Numbered from the stretch's first letter, positions 1 to 10,300 are shown. The stretch: 64,000 nucleotides of DNA from Candidatus Saccharimonadota bacterium (GCA_017510925.1 JAFWLT010000005.1:43167-107166); one strand, 5' to 3'. Made by a program: numbers and translations. Notes: a model not told the origin generated them from the letters alone.

Positions 1-2
1 TA

Positions 3-917
3 CTTACTTTTGCACAAACTGGCGTAACGGCACTTTCTCGTGGTATGCATACTAAACTCAAATCCGTAAAAGACCCTAAATATTTTGCCGAATTAATCGG
101 GCCATATCTTTCTTCATTTGATATTACGCATACTTCGAATGAATCTTCGTTTACAGATTATGCTGCTGATAGAAATATTTGCTCTGATAAGGCTTTCTTT
201 GAAACTCTAACTGCTATCGGCCTTGACGTAGTAGAACTCACTGGCAACCACAACCAAGACTGTGGCAATCAAGCTGCTCTAGATTCAATCGATATGTACG
301 AGCAGAATGGTATCAAGATCGTTGGTGGTGGCAGAAACGCAGAGGACGCTAAGAAACCTTTGGAATTATCCGGCAAAGGTACCAATATCACTATGTTAGG
401 ATTTAACCAATCCACTGGTGGTGCGACCAAAGGCTCTACTCCAGGCGCAAACCAATATTATGAAAACGTAGCAGCTGAACAAATTAAAGAAGCAAAAGAC
501 CGTGGTGATTTTGTAATTGTAGATGTGCAATATTATGAATGTGCAGCTTATGCATCCGAGTACGAAGATCCTATTTGCGATGCTGCCAATTCTGCAGCTG
601 GTGATCAAATTGGTTTCTTTAGGCATCTAATTGACCTTGGGGCTGATGTAGTAGTTGGTACTAGCGCACACCAAACCCAGACTTACGAACTTTATAAGGA
701 TGGCGCTATTTATTATGGCCTTGGCAATCTCTTCTTTGATCAAGTTTGGTGGCCAGGCACTACCAGAAGCTTTATTTTGGCTCATTATTTCTATAATGGC
801 AAGCTTCTTCAAACTAAGATTGTTGGTACAGTCTACGGCAAAGATATGCAAACCAAGCTTCTTGATGCCGACACTATGAAATGGTGGACCGAGCGTTTGA
901 TGAAAGTACGTCCATAA
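3..917 (+). CDS. CapA-family metallophosphatase-like protein, 5' end outside window
   Basis: The reading frame is open from the first bases, so the N-terminus lies before the window; the ATG at 45 is internal, because the preceding codons give a typical CapA run (TGVTALSRGM). Visible family motifs are VELTGNHNQDCG, VDVQYYECAAY, DLGADVVVGTSAHQTQ and GLGNLFFDQ. The family (PGA_cap) is related to poly-gamma-glutamate capsule proteins and has a calcineurin-like metal site built from Asp, His and Asn residues. It is probably an envelope enzyme; the substrate is unknown. The next gene begins 55 bp downstream behind its own -10 box. The family call is firm, the function loose. Confidence 0.85.
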   Translation, partial: LTFAQTGVTALSRGMHTKLKSVKDPKYFAELIGPYLSSFDITHTSNESSFTDYAADRNICSDKAFFETLTAIGLDVVELTGNHNQDCGNQAALDSIDMYEQNGIKIVGGGRNAEDAKKPLELSGKGTNITMLGFNQSTGGATKGSTPGANQYYENVAAEQIKEAKDRGDFVIVDVQYYECAAYASEYEDPICDAANSAAGDQIGFFRHLIDLGADVVVGTSAHQTQTYELYKDGAIYYGLGNLFFDQVWWPGTTRSFILAHYFYNGKLLQTKIVGTVYGKDMQTKLLDADTMKWWTERLMKVRP

Positions 918-972
918 TATTCAAAAAACATTTTGCTTGTGGTATACTTATATATATAATATAGGAGGTCAC

Positions 973-2319
973 GTGAATTTTATACATATACTAGTCATTG
1001 CTGTGGCTATACTTACTATTTTGGCAGCTTTGGCACTAGTTCTCGGTAGCGCTAAGTCCGAAAAAGCCCACTCTTTGTGGTTTTTGGTTGCTGCTATCGG
1101 GGAAGTAATTTGGGCAGTTTCTATCGCTGTCTTTCTATCGCTTGGCGATGGGGAATTTGATTTTAGAGTAGCTCCGTGGCTCGTAAAAGGTGTTTATATT
1201 GGCGCTATCTTGATGGATACCTCAATTCTTGGCTATATCTCTTGGCGATACAAATTTGGCAAATTCTTAACCTCAGTGTTTTTAATTGCCGGTATCGCAC
1301 TGGCTACTATCTTTATTTATGATCCTTCTATTCTATATTCAAGCATCAACCTAGGTGGTGGCACAAACTCAATCTCTATCGATATGAGTAGGGGCTTTTA
1401 CATTGCTTATGAGATTTATTTCTGCTTACTCATCCCAGCATTCTGTGGTTTCTTGATTTATAGAATCAAACATACCGTTGATAAAAAAGCCAAGCAAGGG
1501 TATTTATTCTTCTTGATCGGTTTAGCTGTGGCTGGCGCCCTATCTGGTGTGTTCGATCTCATAATGCCACCATTTAGATACGATCTAATTTGGGTCGGGC
1601 CTCTCGCAATTGGTTTGATTATCTTAGGTTTCTATTTCTCGATTCTTAAGTTTAAGATGGTATCTTTGAACTCTTCTTGGCTTAAGGTCCTCTCTACGAT
1701 CGTGATTGTCGCTTCGGCATTTATCGTATATCTACTGCTATTCCACTTAGTATTCTCAGCACTATTTAAGGTAAACAATCCTTCTATTCAGGTGCTACTT
1801 CTAAACTTTATTATGATTGCAATCGTGATACTTCTCACTCCAGCCTTTATGGAGATCAAAGACCTTACTAGATCGCTTATTATGACGAAGCAAATCGACC
1901 TTACATATATCGTAAAGAAACTCTCAATTATTGATCGCAAAAAACCAAACCTAAAAGAAATTTCTGGGTTCTTGTCCGAACATATGCATTTCTCATATGT
2001 AGCCTTCTTCGTAAAAGACAAACTCTACGTGGCTGATGATTGCAAAATCCCTACCGAGTTACTCTCAAAGATTGCTAAATTACCTGCACCTACTCACGGA
2101 GTTTGGCAAAATGCTACCCACCTCAGCGTGGATGCTATGAAAGATGCAGATATCTCTAGAATCGCTATCCTTACTTCTGCTAGTGGCGAGCCAATGGGAC
2201 AAATGATCTTTGGCCGTCCATCATCAAAAAATGCCTTGGATCATAAAGATTTGGTCGAAATAGCTATGATCGTAGGCTTAATGGGGACTATTATAGAAGA
2301 TGGTGGCCGCAAGTCTTAA
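973..2319 (+). CDS. Polytopic membrane protein, 7TM sensor-like N-terminus with soluble GAF-like tail
   Basis: I chose the GTG at 973 because AGGAGGT (963-969) lies just upstream; the longer frame from TTG at 937 runs through the likely promoter (TATAAT at 955-960). The product is about 448 aa. Roughly residues 5-305 form eight or nine hydrophobic segments, resembling the 7TM N-terminal domain found on some histidine kinases. Residues 320-448 are soluble and look GAF-like, but no kinase H-box or ATPase motifs follow. It may sense an envelope signal without phosphorelay output. The gene overlaps the next one by 20 bp, so the two are probably co-translated. Confidence 0.6.
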   Translation: MNFIHILVIAVAILTILAALALVLGSAKSEKAHSLWFLVAAIGEVIWAVSIAVFLSLGDGEFDFRVAPWLVKGVYIGAILMDTSILGYISWRYKFGKFLTSVFLIAGIALATIFIYDPSILYSSINLGGGTNSISIDMSRGFYIAYEIYFCLLIPAFCGFLIYRIKHTVDKKAKQGYLFFLIGLAVAGALSGVFDLIMPPFRYDLIWVGPLAIGLIILGFYFSILKFKMVSLNSSWLKVLSTIVIVASAFIVYLLLFHLVFSALFKVNNPSIQVLLLNFIMIAIVILLTPAFMEIKDLTRSLIMTKQIDLTYIVKKLSIIDRKKPNLKEISGFLSEHMHFSYVAFFVKDKLYVADDCKIPTELLSKIAKLPAPTHGVWQNATHLSVDAMKDADISRIAILTSASGEPMGQMIFGRPSSKNALDHKDLVEIAMIVGLMGTIIEDGGRKS

Positions 2320-3262
2320 ACAGACTAAGATGACGATCTTGCTTTCTGTGAATGCAGCAGCAATTTTGATTGCCGGAGTTTTGATTGCTAGTGCAATTTG
2401 GCTTAACGGTGGGCTCGATTTTAAAGTAGTTGGTGAGCGTTCTGACGAGGTAGACGAAAAACTTACTCAAACTGCTATGATCGACGCAGAGAGTAATAAT
2501 GAGAACGAACTTACCGAAGAACAGAAAAAGTACATTACTTCAGTGCATACTAATGAGGGGATGAACTCCGAGCCAGTGCCAGATGGCGAACTTTGGGCAG
2601 GTGATTCTATCTTTATTTACCAAACTGGTAACGTAGATATTTGCGTAGGTGGAGATCTTAAAGATCTTGGCTCAATGTATTGGCAGACTTCTAACCAAGA
2701 AGTGATTTCCGGTTTTTATAATTCTGCTAGAACTTGGTTAGGCTATTCACCGGATACTTGTAGAACACCAATCATCAAGGGTGTAGGCAAAACTACTATT
2801 ACTGCCGGTACTTATGATGGCACTAGGCGCGATACCATCGACGTAGTAGTTCTAGAAGCACCAAAAGACAAATGGAAATACGAAGTTTTGTCATTAGTAA
2901 ACCAAGAAAGAGTAAGAAACGGCCTAGAGAAGCTCAGCTGGGGTGAGACTTGCGCTTCGGCTGCAGAAGTAAGAGCAGAAGAAATTGTGACCGTTTATTC
3001 ACATACACGCCCAGATGGGTCAAATTGGGACACGGCTTGTATCGAGCCTACTGGTGGTTATTCTACTTATCTTGAAGGTGAAAACCTGGTAGTCGGTAGC
3101 TCTGCCGTTTCTCCAGAAACTGCTGTAGCAGCTTGGATGAACTCAGAAAAACACCGTGAAAATATTTTGAATCCTAACTACACCAAACTTGCAGTCGGTT
3201 TTGTCTTTAGCCCAGACACTCAATACAAGACCCACTGGTCACAATATTTCTCGAATTTCTAA
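2300..3262 (+). CDS. Membrane-anchored CAP (SCP/PR1) domain protein
   Basis: This is a 320-aa protein with an N-terminal membrane anchor (about residues 11-35). An acidic linker and a beta-rich segment resembling a bacterial Ig-like fold follow (about 85-185), then a C-terminal CAP domain (about 195-320). CAP landmarks are SLVNQERVRNGL, the His in YSHTRPDG, GENLV and WMNSEKHRENILNP, which supply the family's His/Glu cavity. An internal ATG at 2330 is an alternative start that still keeps the anchor. It probably acts outside the cell; bacterial CAP proteins have no single known activity. It is co-directional with and overlaps the 7TM gene. Confidence 0.85.
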   Translation: MVAASLKQTKMTILLSVNAAAILIAGVLIASAIWLNGGLDFKVVGERSDEVDEKLTQTAMIDAESNNENELTEEQKKYITSVHTNEGMNSEPVPDGELWAGDSIFIYQTGNVDICVGGDLKDLGSMYWQTSNQEVISGFYNSARTWLGYSPDTCRTPIIKGVGKTTITAGTYDGTRRDTIDVVVLEAPKDKWKYEVLSLVNQERVRNGLEKLSWGETCASAAEVRAEEIVTVYSHTRPDGSNWDTACIEPTGGYSTYLEGENLVVGSSAVSPETAVAAWMNSEKHRENILNPNYTKLAVGFVFSPDTQYKTHWSQYFSNF

Positions 3263-3280
3263 CCATATATTATATATAGA

Positions 3281-3307
3281 AAAAGACCCACCGGGGGGTG
3301 GGCCTTT
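3281..3307. terminator. Bidirectional intrinsic terminator
   Basis: The stem ACCCACC-type arm (3281-3292) pairs with GGTGGGCCTTT (3297-3307), with one mismatch and A/T runs on both sides. It lies between the convergent CAP-domain gene and the methyltransferase-like gene and can serve both. Confidence 0.8.
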
Positions 3308-3323
3308 AAAATAGGGGGTTGGT

Positions 3324-4376
3324 CTAGACTTTCTGCAAATTCACCATTATAGCTGTAGGTGACTCGTTGTAGGTGTCTACGGCATATTCTGCGCTAAATC
3401 TGAGGCCTTTCTGCCAGAAATCTTTGCGCATTGACTCGATCCCACCGATTGCATCTCCTATGCTCTCGGGTAAATACATATTGGGCCAGTCAAATATGCT
3501 CATACTACGCCTGAGGTATGGGCAGTCTACTTGCAAATCAAAGTAGAATACTCCACCCGGCGCCAGCAAGTGGTAGACAGGCATCATAACAGCCTGGGCG
3601 AATACGTCATCTCTAATGTATGACTTAACGCCTCCCAGGATGATGAGATTTGCATCTCTGCAGTCGACATTGTTTACCTGAACCATCAAGTCTCCGTGTT
3701 TGAAGGTGAGACCAAGATCTTTAAGATCTCTGCCGGGAAATAATTCCTCGGGTTTGATGGAGGGGTCTTTGTCGAATGCTAAGATTGCCTGATGCTCGGG
3801 TTCAAACTGGAAATTGTGCCATCTGGCCCAAGCTAACCGTCCTGCGCCAAGATCTACCACTTTGCTAAAATGCTCGGAGCAACCGAAGTCCTCGTCTTGC
3901 ACGGTAGTAACGAGATCTGCTACATAGCGCTGTCTCTCGCGATTGTAGACGAAAGTAGGATCGTTTCTAACGAAGAAATCGATCGGGTCTTCTTTGGGGA
4001 CCTTTTCTACCCATTTGCCGTCTAAGTCTGTGCCTGCGCCGTAGGACATTTCAAGGGCAAGGGAAGGTGAACGGAAGATATTGATGAGCCAAGGGAAGAA
4101 ATAATCTGACCCTGCGCCATCGTAGTCCAGGATAAACTGGGCTAATCCTGCGTTCTCTTCTATCTTGGGACACATAAACTCCCAGATCTTGTCCAACTCT
4201 TCTTGGTTGCCACGTCTCAGATGCTTATCGTAAAACTCTCTCATAATCATCTGTACGACGTTAGGGTCTGTTGGCCCTACCTGTGCCTTTCTGATGTCTG
4301 TGTATTTGGTAAATTCCGTCACATCCATATCTTTGGTTCTTTCTACTGGATCTATCAGATGCAAATGTCTCAACAT
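3324..4376 (-). CDS. SAM-dependent methyltransferase-like protein, function unknown
   Basis: The start is the ATG at 4376, which has a strong AAGGAGG site 9 nt upstream; the frame is open further upstream but lacks a site. The product is 350 aa. Residues about 180-300 look like a class I Rossmann methyltransferase: VVDLGAGRLAWARW resembles the SAM loop, an acidic LAFDKD strand follows, then a HGDLM segment and LLAPGGVFYFD near the end of the fold. The N-terminal half has no fold I recognise. No substrate can be inferred. It is transcribed alone, opposite to both neighbours. Confidence 0.55.
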   Translation of the reverse strand: MLRHLHLIDPVERTKDMDVTEFTKYTDIRKAQVGPTDPNVVQMIMREFYDKHLRRGNQEELDKIWEFMCPKIEENAGLAQFILDYDGAGSDYFFPWLINIFRSPSLALEMSYGAGTDLDGKWVEKVPKEDPIDFFVRNDPTFVYNRERQRYVADLVTTVQDEDFGCSEHFSKVVDLGAGRLAWARWHNFQFEPEHQAILAFDKDPSIKPEELFPGRDLKDLGLTFKHGDLMVQVNNVDCRDANLIILGGVKSYIRDDVFAQAVMMPVYHLLAPGGVFYFDLQVDCPYLRRSMSIFDWPNMYLPESIGDAIGGIESMRKDFWQKGLRFSAEYAVDTYNESPTAIMVNLQKV

Positions 4377-4457
4377 AAAAATCAACCTCCTTATTGTTAA
4401 TCTACACCACACCCTATTTAATATAGATTATACCACACTTTATGCTATAATAGATAC

Positions 4458-5384
4458 ATGAATGAGAGAAAAAGTGGGAGAAAATACTCTCTTGTTGCTA
4501 TTATTTTAGTGTTTCTTTTGGGTGCTTTGGTTGGATTCGGTGTGTCGATGGGGATTACTCAGTTGATTAATTCCAATAAGCCTGTCGAGACTACTCCAGA
4601 GCCTGCCCCTGAGCCAGAGCCAGAACCGGAACCGGAGCCAGAAATCAAAGCTGTTGATTTTCAAGCCGTAATAGATAAATGGGTTACTACGGTAGGTGGT
4701 AATAAAAGTATTTTAATCTATGATCTTAATTTAGATACCTTGGCTGGTTCTTATAATGTAGATGAAGATTATAACACTGCTTCTTTATATAAATTGTTCG
4801 TAGTATACGAAGGCTACAAGCGCGTGGAAAATGGTACCTGGGATGGCAACGCCAGGGCAGGCTCTACTGGCAAAACTATCTTAAATTGTCTTGACCTTGC
4901 CGTAAGAGAGTCACACTCACCTTGCGCCGAAACCCTATGGAGTATGATTGGCCACGCTGAGCTAGACGCGATCATCAAAAATGAATGGGGAATTACAAAT
5001 TCCGATATTTCTCACCTCACATCCAATGTGGGTGATATTATGAAAATCTTAAAGAGATTTTATGAACATCCAGATTTTAATAACCCAGAACTTCTTGCTG
5101 GTATGTGGGACTCGTTCTTAAATCAGCCAGACACTACTTATGAATGGCGCCAAGGGCTTCCTCGTGGCTTTACCAAGGCTTCTGTATATAATAAAGTAGG
5201 TTGGGCTTACAATGCAGCCGGTAAATATTGGAATATTTATCACGATGCAGCTATTGTAAAGTTCCCAATGGAAGATGGTTCAACGCGTGATTTTATCGTG
5301 ATTGTAATGACAAACAAAATTGACTACCCAGATATTAGAAGATTTGGGACGGAAATAGAAAATTACTTTTATGGTGGGGAATAG
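4458..5384 (+). CDS. Membrane-anchored serine hydrolase, beta-lactamase/transpeptidase fold
   Basis: TATAAT at 4446-4451 lies 6 nt before the ATG with no ribosome site, so the transcript is probably leaderless. The 308-aa protein has a membrane anchor (about 12-36), a Pro-Glu repeat spacer (47-62) and a catalytic domain. S109-L-Y-K112 matches the Ser-x-x-Lys pair of the family; SHS in ESHSPCAE and KVG in YNKVGW are plausible equivalents of the SxN and KTG motifs. It likely acts on peptidoglycan or a related substrate outside the membrane; true beta-lactamase activity is not implied. It lies 3 bp from the MacB-like transporter and is probably in one operon with it. Confidence 0.75.
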   Translation: MNERKSGRKYSLVAIILVFLLGALVGFGVSMGITQLINSNKPVETTPEPAPEPEPEPEPEPEIKAVDFQAVIDKWVTTVGGNKSILIYDLNLDTLAGSYNVDEDYNTASLYKLFVVYEGYKRVENGTWDGNARAGSTGKTILNCLDLAVRESHSPCAETLWSMIGHAELDAIIKNEWGITNSDISHLTSNVGDIMKILKRFYEHPDFNNPELLAGMWDSFLNQPDTTYEWRQGLPRGFTKASVYNKVGWAYNAAGKYWNIYHDAAIVKFPMEDGSTRDFIVIVMTNKIDYPDIRRFGTEIENYFYGGE

Positions 5385-5387
5385 AAG

Positions 5388-8300
5388 ATGCTTGAATTAA
5401 AGGGAATTTCGAAAGTTTACACTGTTGGTGGTGTACGCCAAAAAGTACTAAAGGGCATTGATCTTAATTTTCGCCAGTCGGAGTTTGCTGCGATTTTGGG
5501 GCCTTCTGGCTCTGGTAAGACTACCCTTCTTAATATTATTGGTGGGTTAGATCAATATGATGGTGGCGAATTAAAAATCAACGAAGTCTCAACCAAAAAA
5601 TTTAAAGACAAAGATTGGGACGCTTACAGAAATCATCGCATTGGTTTTGTTTTTCAGAGTTATAATTTAATTCCACATCAAACGGTTTTGAATAACGTAA
5701 GATTAGCTTTGACGCTTTCTGGTATTTCTAAAAGAGAAGCCATTAGGCGCGCCAAACACGCGCTAGAAGAAGTGGGGTTAAAAGAACATATTAACAAAAA
5801 GCCAGCCCAACTTTCTGGTGGGCAAATGCAGCGTGTAGCAATCGCTAGAGCCCTCGTAAATAATCCAGATATTCTCCTTGCTGATGAGCCTACTGGTGCA
5901 CTAGATTCTGATACTTCTGTTCAGGTAATGAATATCCTAAAGAAAGTCGCTAAAGATAAATTAGTAATTATGGTGACTCACAATCCAGAGCTTGCACGAA
6001 AATACGCCACTCGTATTATCACTTTAAAAGACGGAGAAATCACTTCGGATTCTAATATCTATGATGGCAAAAAGAAAACTATTTTGGATGAAGAAGCTGC
6101 AGCCAGAAAACAACATAAGACAAAAATGTCTTTCTTTACAGCGCTCTCACTCTCTCTCAACAACTTACTCACCAAAAAAGGTCGCACGATTTTAGTAGCT
6201 TTTGCAGGGTCGATCGGGATCATTGGTATTGCTTTAATTATGGCTGTGTCTACTGGCTTCCAAAGTTATATCGACAAAATTGAACGAGATACCTTAACAT
6301 CTTATCCATTGGCATTAATGAAGGAGTCTTCCAATATCGCTGGTATTTTGCTTAGCCTCACTGGCAATACTGAAGAAATCCCTAAAGATGGCAAATTACA
6401 CGAAGACCCAATTATGTCTTCTGCACTTGGCAACGTCACCAAGAATGATCTCCCGGCTTTCCGTAAATATCTAGACAATCATTATAATGAAGTAAAAGAT
6501 GATATTAGATTGATTGAATACGAATATAACATCGATCCTATCATTTATACAATTGACGCAACTAACGAGCTTGCAAAATTAAATCCTAATTCACTATTCT
6601 CTACGGTTTTAGGATCTAACTCCTTAATGAATTCTTATTCTAACCTTACGTCTGCATTCGCGCAGTACGCACCAGAAAATATTAAAGCCGATATGAAATT
6701 AGTAGCTGGTCGTTACCCGGAAAATTATAATGAAATGGCAGTATTTATCTCTAACCCAAATCAGATTTCGGACTTTTTGACTTATTCACTTGGTTTTCAT
6801 GATACTGATAAAATCAGTAATTCCATCACCAAAATTATGGGTGGGGAAGATGTAGATCTTTCTGAAGAACCTTTAACTTTGGAGTACGATGATATCCTAA
6901 ATGCCAAATTAAGATTAATTATGCCTGGCGATATATATAAATATAGCGAAAAATATGAAGTCTACGAGGATATGTCCGAGGATAAAGATTATATGCTAAA
7001 TGTATATAATACCAAATCTGAAGAGCTCAAAATCGTAGGCATCGTAACGCCAGATTCTTCGTTCTCGATGGGTAGTGGAATTTTGTATTTACCATCATTA
7101 ATTACTCATATTATTGAAAAGTCCGAAAATTCCGAGATCGTCAAAAAACAACTAGCCAACCCTACGCTCGACATCTTTTCTAACACTAAATTCGGCGAAG
7201 AAAAAAATGATTTTAATTTTGAATTTTCGGATCTAGTTTCGGTAGATTCAGATGCGCTTTCTAAAGCTTTTGGCGTAAATATTGACCAAAATACTATCGC
7301 AACCAAATCGCAAGAATATATTACAGGAATCTCGAATGATATCACTACCAATTCTACTCCTATTTACGAAGCTTTAAATGCAAAACTAGACAGCCTCGAA
7401 AACGGTTTTGACGTAAAGAAAGCTACTATGATTTCGGATGGGGTTTGCACTAATGCGACAATCACTGTCTGCGTCGATAAATTTATGGAAAACGAAAATT
7501 TTGACGATATGGAAGAGACTTATTTAATTCCAGCAGTAATGTTTAAACAAATATATACAAATCTCTTGAAGGCGAAGGTGACCGGACAAGACGCCATAAT
7601 TGATGGCACCTTAAAGGATCTAGCTCTAAAAATTCTTGAAGCTACGATGAAAAAAGAAGTACTGACCAAAGTCGGTGGACTCACATCTTATCTTACTAAT
7701 ACATTTTCTAACGCCTTCCACGTAGATGAATCGGCTATCGTAGGTGCCTTTAAACTTAATTTCACAGAAGATGAGTTGTCGCGCGTGGTGCAAGCTATGT
7801 TTACCAAAAAGCAATCTACTCTCACCACCAATTTAGCTTTGATGGGATATCAACCGATAGATGACCCAAAACAAATCTCACTCTACTTTACTACCTTTGA
7901 TGGTAAAACCCATTTTATGGAATTTTTGGATAACTACAACGAAAATATGAAATCACTTCATCAAGACGATAAAGTAGTGGACTATACAGACACTACTGGG
8001 ATTTTGATGTCGTCAGTTAAGACTATCGTAGATGCCGTGAGCTATGTACTAATCGCCTTTGTTTCAATTTCTCTTATTGTGAGCTCAATTATGATCGGTA
8101 TTATCACCTATATTTCCGTATATGAACGCACTAAGGAAATTGGCATTCTTAGAGCGATTGGCGCCTCTAAACACAATATTTCTAATATCTTCAACGCTGA
8201 GACCTTCATCGTAGGGCTTTTGTCCGGTCTATTTGGCATTGGTATCACATATATTTTCGTCCCAATCATCAACGCAATCTTGCATCATTTTATTGGCGAC

Positions 8301-8441
8301 ATCCCACTTTATGCAGAGCTCCAACCAATTTCAGCTGTTATATTAATTGCGCTTTCAGTAGTTTTGACCTTAATCGGTGGGCTAATCCCAGCCAAAGCTG
8401 CGTCCAAAAAAGACCCAGTAGAAGCACTCAGGTCAGAATAA
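5388..8441 (+). CDS. MacB-type ABC transporter, ATPase-permease fusion
   Basis: A 1017-aa protein. Residues 1-230 form a complete ATPase: GPSGSGKTT (38-46), signature LSGGQMQR, Walker B ILLADEP and an H-loop at MVTHNPE. A transmembrane segment follows (about 270-292), then an extracytoplasmic region of nearly 600 residues and three C-terminal helices (about 880-1010) with the FtsX/MacB pattern, including [16 protein letters not shown]. This family works as a mechanotransmitter or exporter of peptides and lipoproteins without carrying substrate through the membrane core. The outer domain is longer than in E. coli MacB. It is translated with the upstream serine hydrolase, so the two may act on the same envelope process. 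Confidence 0.9.
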   Translation: MLELKGISKVYTVGGVRQKVLKGIDLNFRQSEFAAILGPSGSGKTTLLNIIGGLDQYDGGELKINEVSTKKFKDKDWDAYRNHRIGFVFQSYNLIPHQTVLNNVRLALTLSGISKREAIRRAKHALEEVGLKEHINKKPAQLSGGQMQRVAIARALVNNPDILLADEPTGALDSDTSVQVMNILKKVAKDKLVIMVTHNPELARKYATRIITLKDGEITSDSNIYDGKKKTILDEEAAARKQHKTKMSFFTALSLSLNNLLTKKGRTILVAFAGSIGIIGIALIMAVSTGFQSYIDKIERDTLTSYPLALMKESSNIAGILLSLTGNTEEIPKDGKLHEDPIMSSALGNVTKNDLPAFRKYLDNHYNEVKDDIRLIEYEYNIDPIIYTIDATNELAKLNPNSLFSTVLGSNSLMNSYSNLTSAFAQYAPENIKADMKLVAGRYPENYNEMAVFISNPNQISDFLTYSLGFHDTDKISNSITKIMGGEDVDLSEEPLTLEYDDILNAKLRLIMPGDIYKYSEKYEVYEDMSEDKDYMLNVYNTKSEELKIVGIVTPDSSFSMGSGILYLPSLITHIIEKSENSEIVKKQLANPTLDIFSNTKFGEEKNDFNFEFSDLVSVDSDALSKAFGVNIDQNTIATKSQEYITGISNDITTNSTPIYEALNAKLDSLENGFDVKKATMISDGVCTNATITVCVDKFMENENFDDMEETYLIPAVMFKQIYTNLLKAKVTGQDAIIDGTLKDLALKILEATMKKEVLTKVGGLTSYLTNTFSNAFHVDESAIVGAFKLNFTEDELSRVVQAMFTKKQSTLTTNLALMGYQPIDDPKQISLYFTTFDGKTHFMEFLDNYNENMKSLHQDDKVVDYTDTTGILMSSVKTIVDAVSYVLIAFVSISLIVSSIMIGIITYISVYERTKEIGILRAIGASKHNISNIFNAETFIVGLLSGLFGIGITYIFVPIINAILHHFIGDIPLYAELQPISAVILIALSVVLTLIGGLIPAKAASKKDPVEALRSE

Positions 8442-8449
8442 AAAATGGA

Positions 8450-8473
8450 AAAGCCACCCCTAAGGGTGGCTTT
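8450..8473. terminator. Bidirectional intrinsic terminator
   Basis: AAAGCCACCC (8450-8459) pairs perfectly with GGGTGGCTTT (8464-8473) around a CTAA loop. It overlaps the last codons of the diguanylate cyclase gene on the other strand and follows the ABC transporter. Confidence 0.9.
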
Positions 8474-9533
8474 CATTTCGCATTTCTCGCATAGTCCCTG
8501 CATAAAATCGCCTCTTGTCTTCTTTCATCCTTTCTTCGGCATTTCTGATTAATGTATCGAGGGACAGACGGTATATCCTAGCAAGAGAGTATCCACTGGC
8601 TATTTCATAGCCTTCGTCGTGGATGTTTTCTATTACTATGGAGAGTTCTTGTTTCAAGATTCTCTCGTCTGGATCGGGGATAAAGACGACAAACTCGTCG
8701 CCACCAATCCTGTAGACATAACCATCGTAAAAGCGATACTTAAGTTGCTCAGCCACAAATTTAAGCATTAAATCGCCTGAATCGTAGCCTTCCTCGTTAT
8801 TCAGTTCGTGTAGACCATTCACATCCATAAATACACAACCTATGCCACTTTTGCATTTTTCGGGAATCTCGTTTCGTTCAAGCTCGTACGCATTACGATT
8901 GCGTACTTGAGTCAATTGGTCGATTCGACCGATTTCCTTAAGCTTTTCCTCGGTGATGTAGCTACGCACTCGGATACAGCTAAAAACTACACCACTGGCT
9001 GCTCCCAAAATTCCAAAAATTATGGCGTCGATAATGTCTACCGACATCACTGACTCGTCTTTGGTGACAAGGCAAAGCCCGATAAACACCGAGACATAGA
9101 ATATCGTGATGCCAATACTGTTGAGTGGCCTATCCACAAATAAGGTCGGCAAGAACACCAGCATCACCATAAAGGTGACGGTTTTGCCGGTTGGGTCAGT
9201 AATGGTGCCGATTAGAATACCATACATATAATATACTACGTACGATAAATACACCAATACGATCGTGATACTTGGGACCTTTTTTGCTAGTGAAACCGAC
9301 ATCAAGAAGATGAGTACCGAGAGGCCGAACCCCACTTTGTAGACGATTTGGTTTTGATGCACGCTTTCGGTTTTGAACGATGTAATATACATCGCAAATA
9401 TCAAAAACGTGGCAAATAGTGACAAAACCGTAGTCATAATACGATTCATCTCTCTTATCTTTGGTTTAATTTTCTCCAAAGTTTCGACATCGGCCCCTGC
9501 ATAGAATAGGACGTTAAGCACTTTTTGGACCAT
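8460..9533 (-). CDS. Membrane-bound GGDEF protein (putative diguanylate cyclase)
   Basis: I chose the ATG at 9533 because AGGGGGTG stands 6 nt before it; the GTG at 9542 lies inside that site. The product is 357 aa, with about six hydrophobic segments (residues 30-190) followed by a GGDEF domain. Landmarks are DQLTQVRNRNAY, the metal-binding FMDVNGLHELN and an intact GGDEF at 277-281, so cyclic di-GMP synthesis is plausible. An RFYD motif lies one residue further from GGDEF than the usual inhibitory RxxD, so product inhibition is uncertain. No EAL domain or PilZ protein is visible in this window. Confidence 0.9.
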   Translation of the reverse strand: MVQKVLNVLFYAGADVETLEKIKPKIREMNRIMTTVLSLFATFLIFAMYITSFKTESVHQNQIVYKVGFGLSVLIFLMSVSLAKKVPSITIVLVYLSYVVYYMYGILIGTITDPTGKTVTFMVMLVFLPTLFVDRPLNSIGITIFYVSVFIGLCLVTKDESVMSVDIIDAIIFGILGAASGVVFSCIRVRSYITEEKLKEIGRIDQLTQVRNRNAYELERNEIPEKCKSGIGCVFMDVNGLHELNNEEGYDSGDLMLKFVAEQLKYRFYDGYVYRIGGDEFVVFIPDPDERILKQELSIVIENIHDEGYEIASGYSLARIYRLSLDTLIRNAEERMKEDKRRFYAGTMREMRNESHP

Positions 9534-9630
9534 TTTTTTCACCCCCTAGTTCTGCGAAATATTAACGTGCTTCTTTTGGACTATATCGCTATATTATAAC
9601 ATAAAATTTTAAAAAATACTAGTATATAAA

Positions 9631-9659
9631 TTGACTTTTTATTCTGTTTGTGCTATAAT
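9631..9659 (+). promoter_or_regulatory. Sigma70-type promoter for the HNH-repeat gene
   Basis: TTGACT (9631-9636) and TATAAT (9654-9659) are separated by 17 nt, with a TGC extension before the -10 box. It is one of the few promoters here with a clear -35 box. Confidence 0.85.
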
Positions 9660-9711
9660 TATTAAATAGTACCTAAACAATCGTGTATCCATTAATAAGG
9701 GGGTGTATTCT

Positions 9712-10161
9712 ATGGATAACAACAAACCAGAACCTAGAAAAGACTTAAGAAGACGACAATTCACCGAGGAGGAGATACTTGAGTATCTGGTGCGCCGAGC
9801 AAAATTGCTCCGTCGCACACCCACGGTCCACGATCTTAATCTCGACAGGGAAGGCCCTACTAAGCCACAGATTGAAAAAATATTCGTTTCTTACGATTTA
9901 GCAATTGAGGCAGCTGGGCTTGAGCCTTTACCGAGACCTTGGTCTAAATGGGACGATGACGAGTTGATTGATCTGTTGATTGGTTGGAAAGAAACGCATC
10001 CAAATGCAGCTATCACTTACTCATTACTTCAAGAAAATCCGGAATTGCCTGGAATCAACGTAGTCCAAAAAAGGTTCGGAAGTATCAAGGGATGGCTTGA
10101 AGCTGCAGGTTTTGAGTATGTAGAGCCCAAGAGTCCTTGGCGCACGAGCACTGTCTTTTAG
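9712..10161 (+). CDS. Stand-alone protein with two homing-endonuclease-associated (HNH) repeats
   Basis: The start is the ATG at 9712, preceded by AAGGGGGTG. The 149-aa product has two related units (about residues 18-65 and 80-140). Each has a basic/aromatic lead, a short helix pair and an ending of the type (F)xxAIEAAGL / FGSIKGWLEAAGF. This resembles the short repeats that flank HNH endonucleases and are thought to bind DNA. No nuclease motif is present and no intron or intein is visible nearby, so a DNA-binding or regulatory role is more likely than homing. The promoter is strong and a terminator follows, so it forms its own unit. Confidence 0.65.
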   Translation: MDNNKPEPRKDLRRRQFTEEEILEYLVRRAKLLRRTPTVHDLNLDREGPTKPQIEKIFVSYDLAIEAAGLEPLPRPWSKWDDDELIDLLIGWKETHPNAAITYSLLQENPELPGINVVQKRFGSIKGWLEAAGFEYVEPKSPWRTSTVF

Positions 10162-10180
10162 GTAGTACATTATTTAACAA

Positions 10181-10208
10181 AAAAGGCGCTGTATAGCGTC
10201 TTTTTTTT
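10181..10208 (+). terminator. Intrinsic terminator after the HNH-repeat gene
   Basis: GGCGCT pairs with AGCGTC around GTAT, followed by a run of nine T. On the other strand it lies just past the tRNA-Gln end, with only a short A/T run there. Confidence 0.85.
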
Positions 10209-10225
10209 ATTTATTGTGACTACAA

Positions 10226-10300
10226 TGGCTGGGGATGAGGGATTCGAACCCCCGAATGGTGGGACCAGAACCCACTGCCTTACCACTTGGCGAATCCCCA
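10226..10300 (-). tRNA. tRNA-Gln (anticodon CTG)
   Basis: Read on the minus strand, the acceptor arm TGGGGAT pairs with ATCCCCA. The anticodon stem GTGGG/CCCAC holds the loop TTCTGGT (anticodon CTG, reading CAG), and the T arm contains GGTTCGAATCC. The 3' CCA is encoded (10226-10228). It stands alone between a terminator and the acyltransferase gene. Confidence 0.95.
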
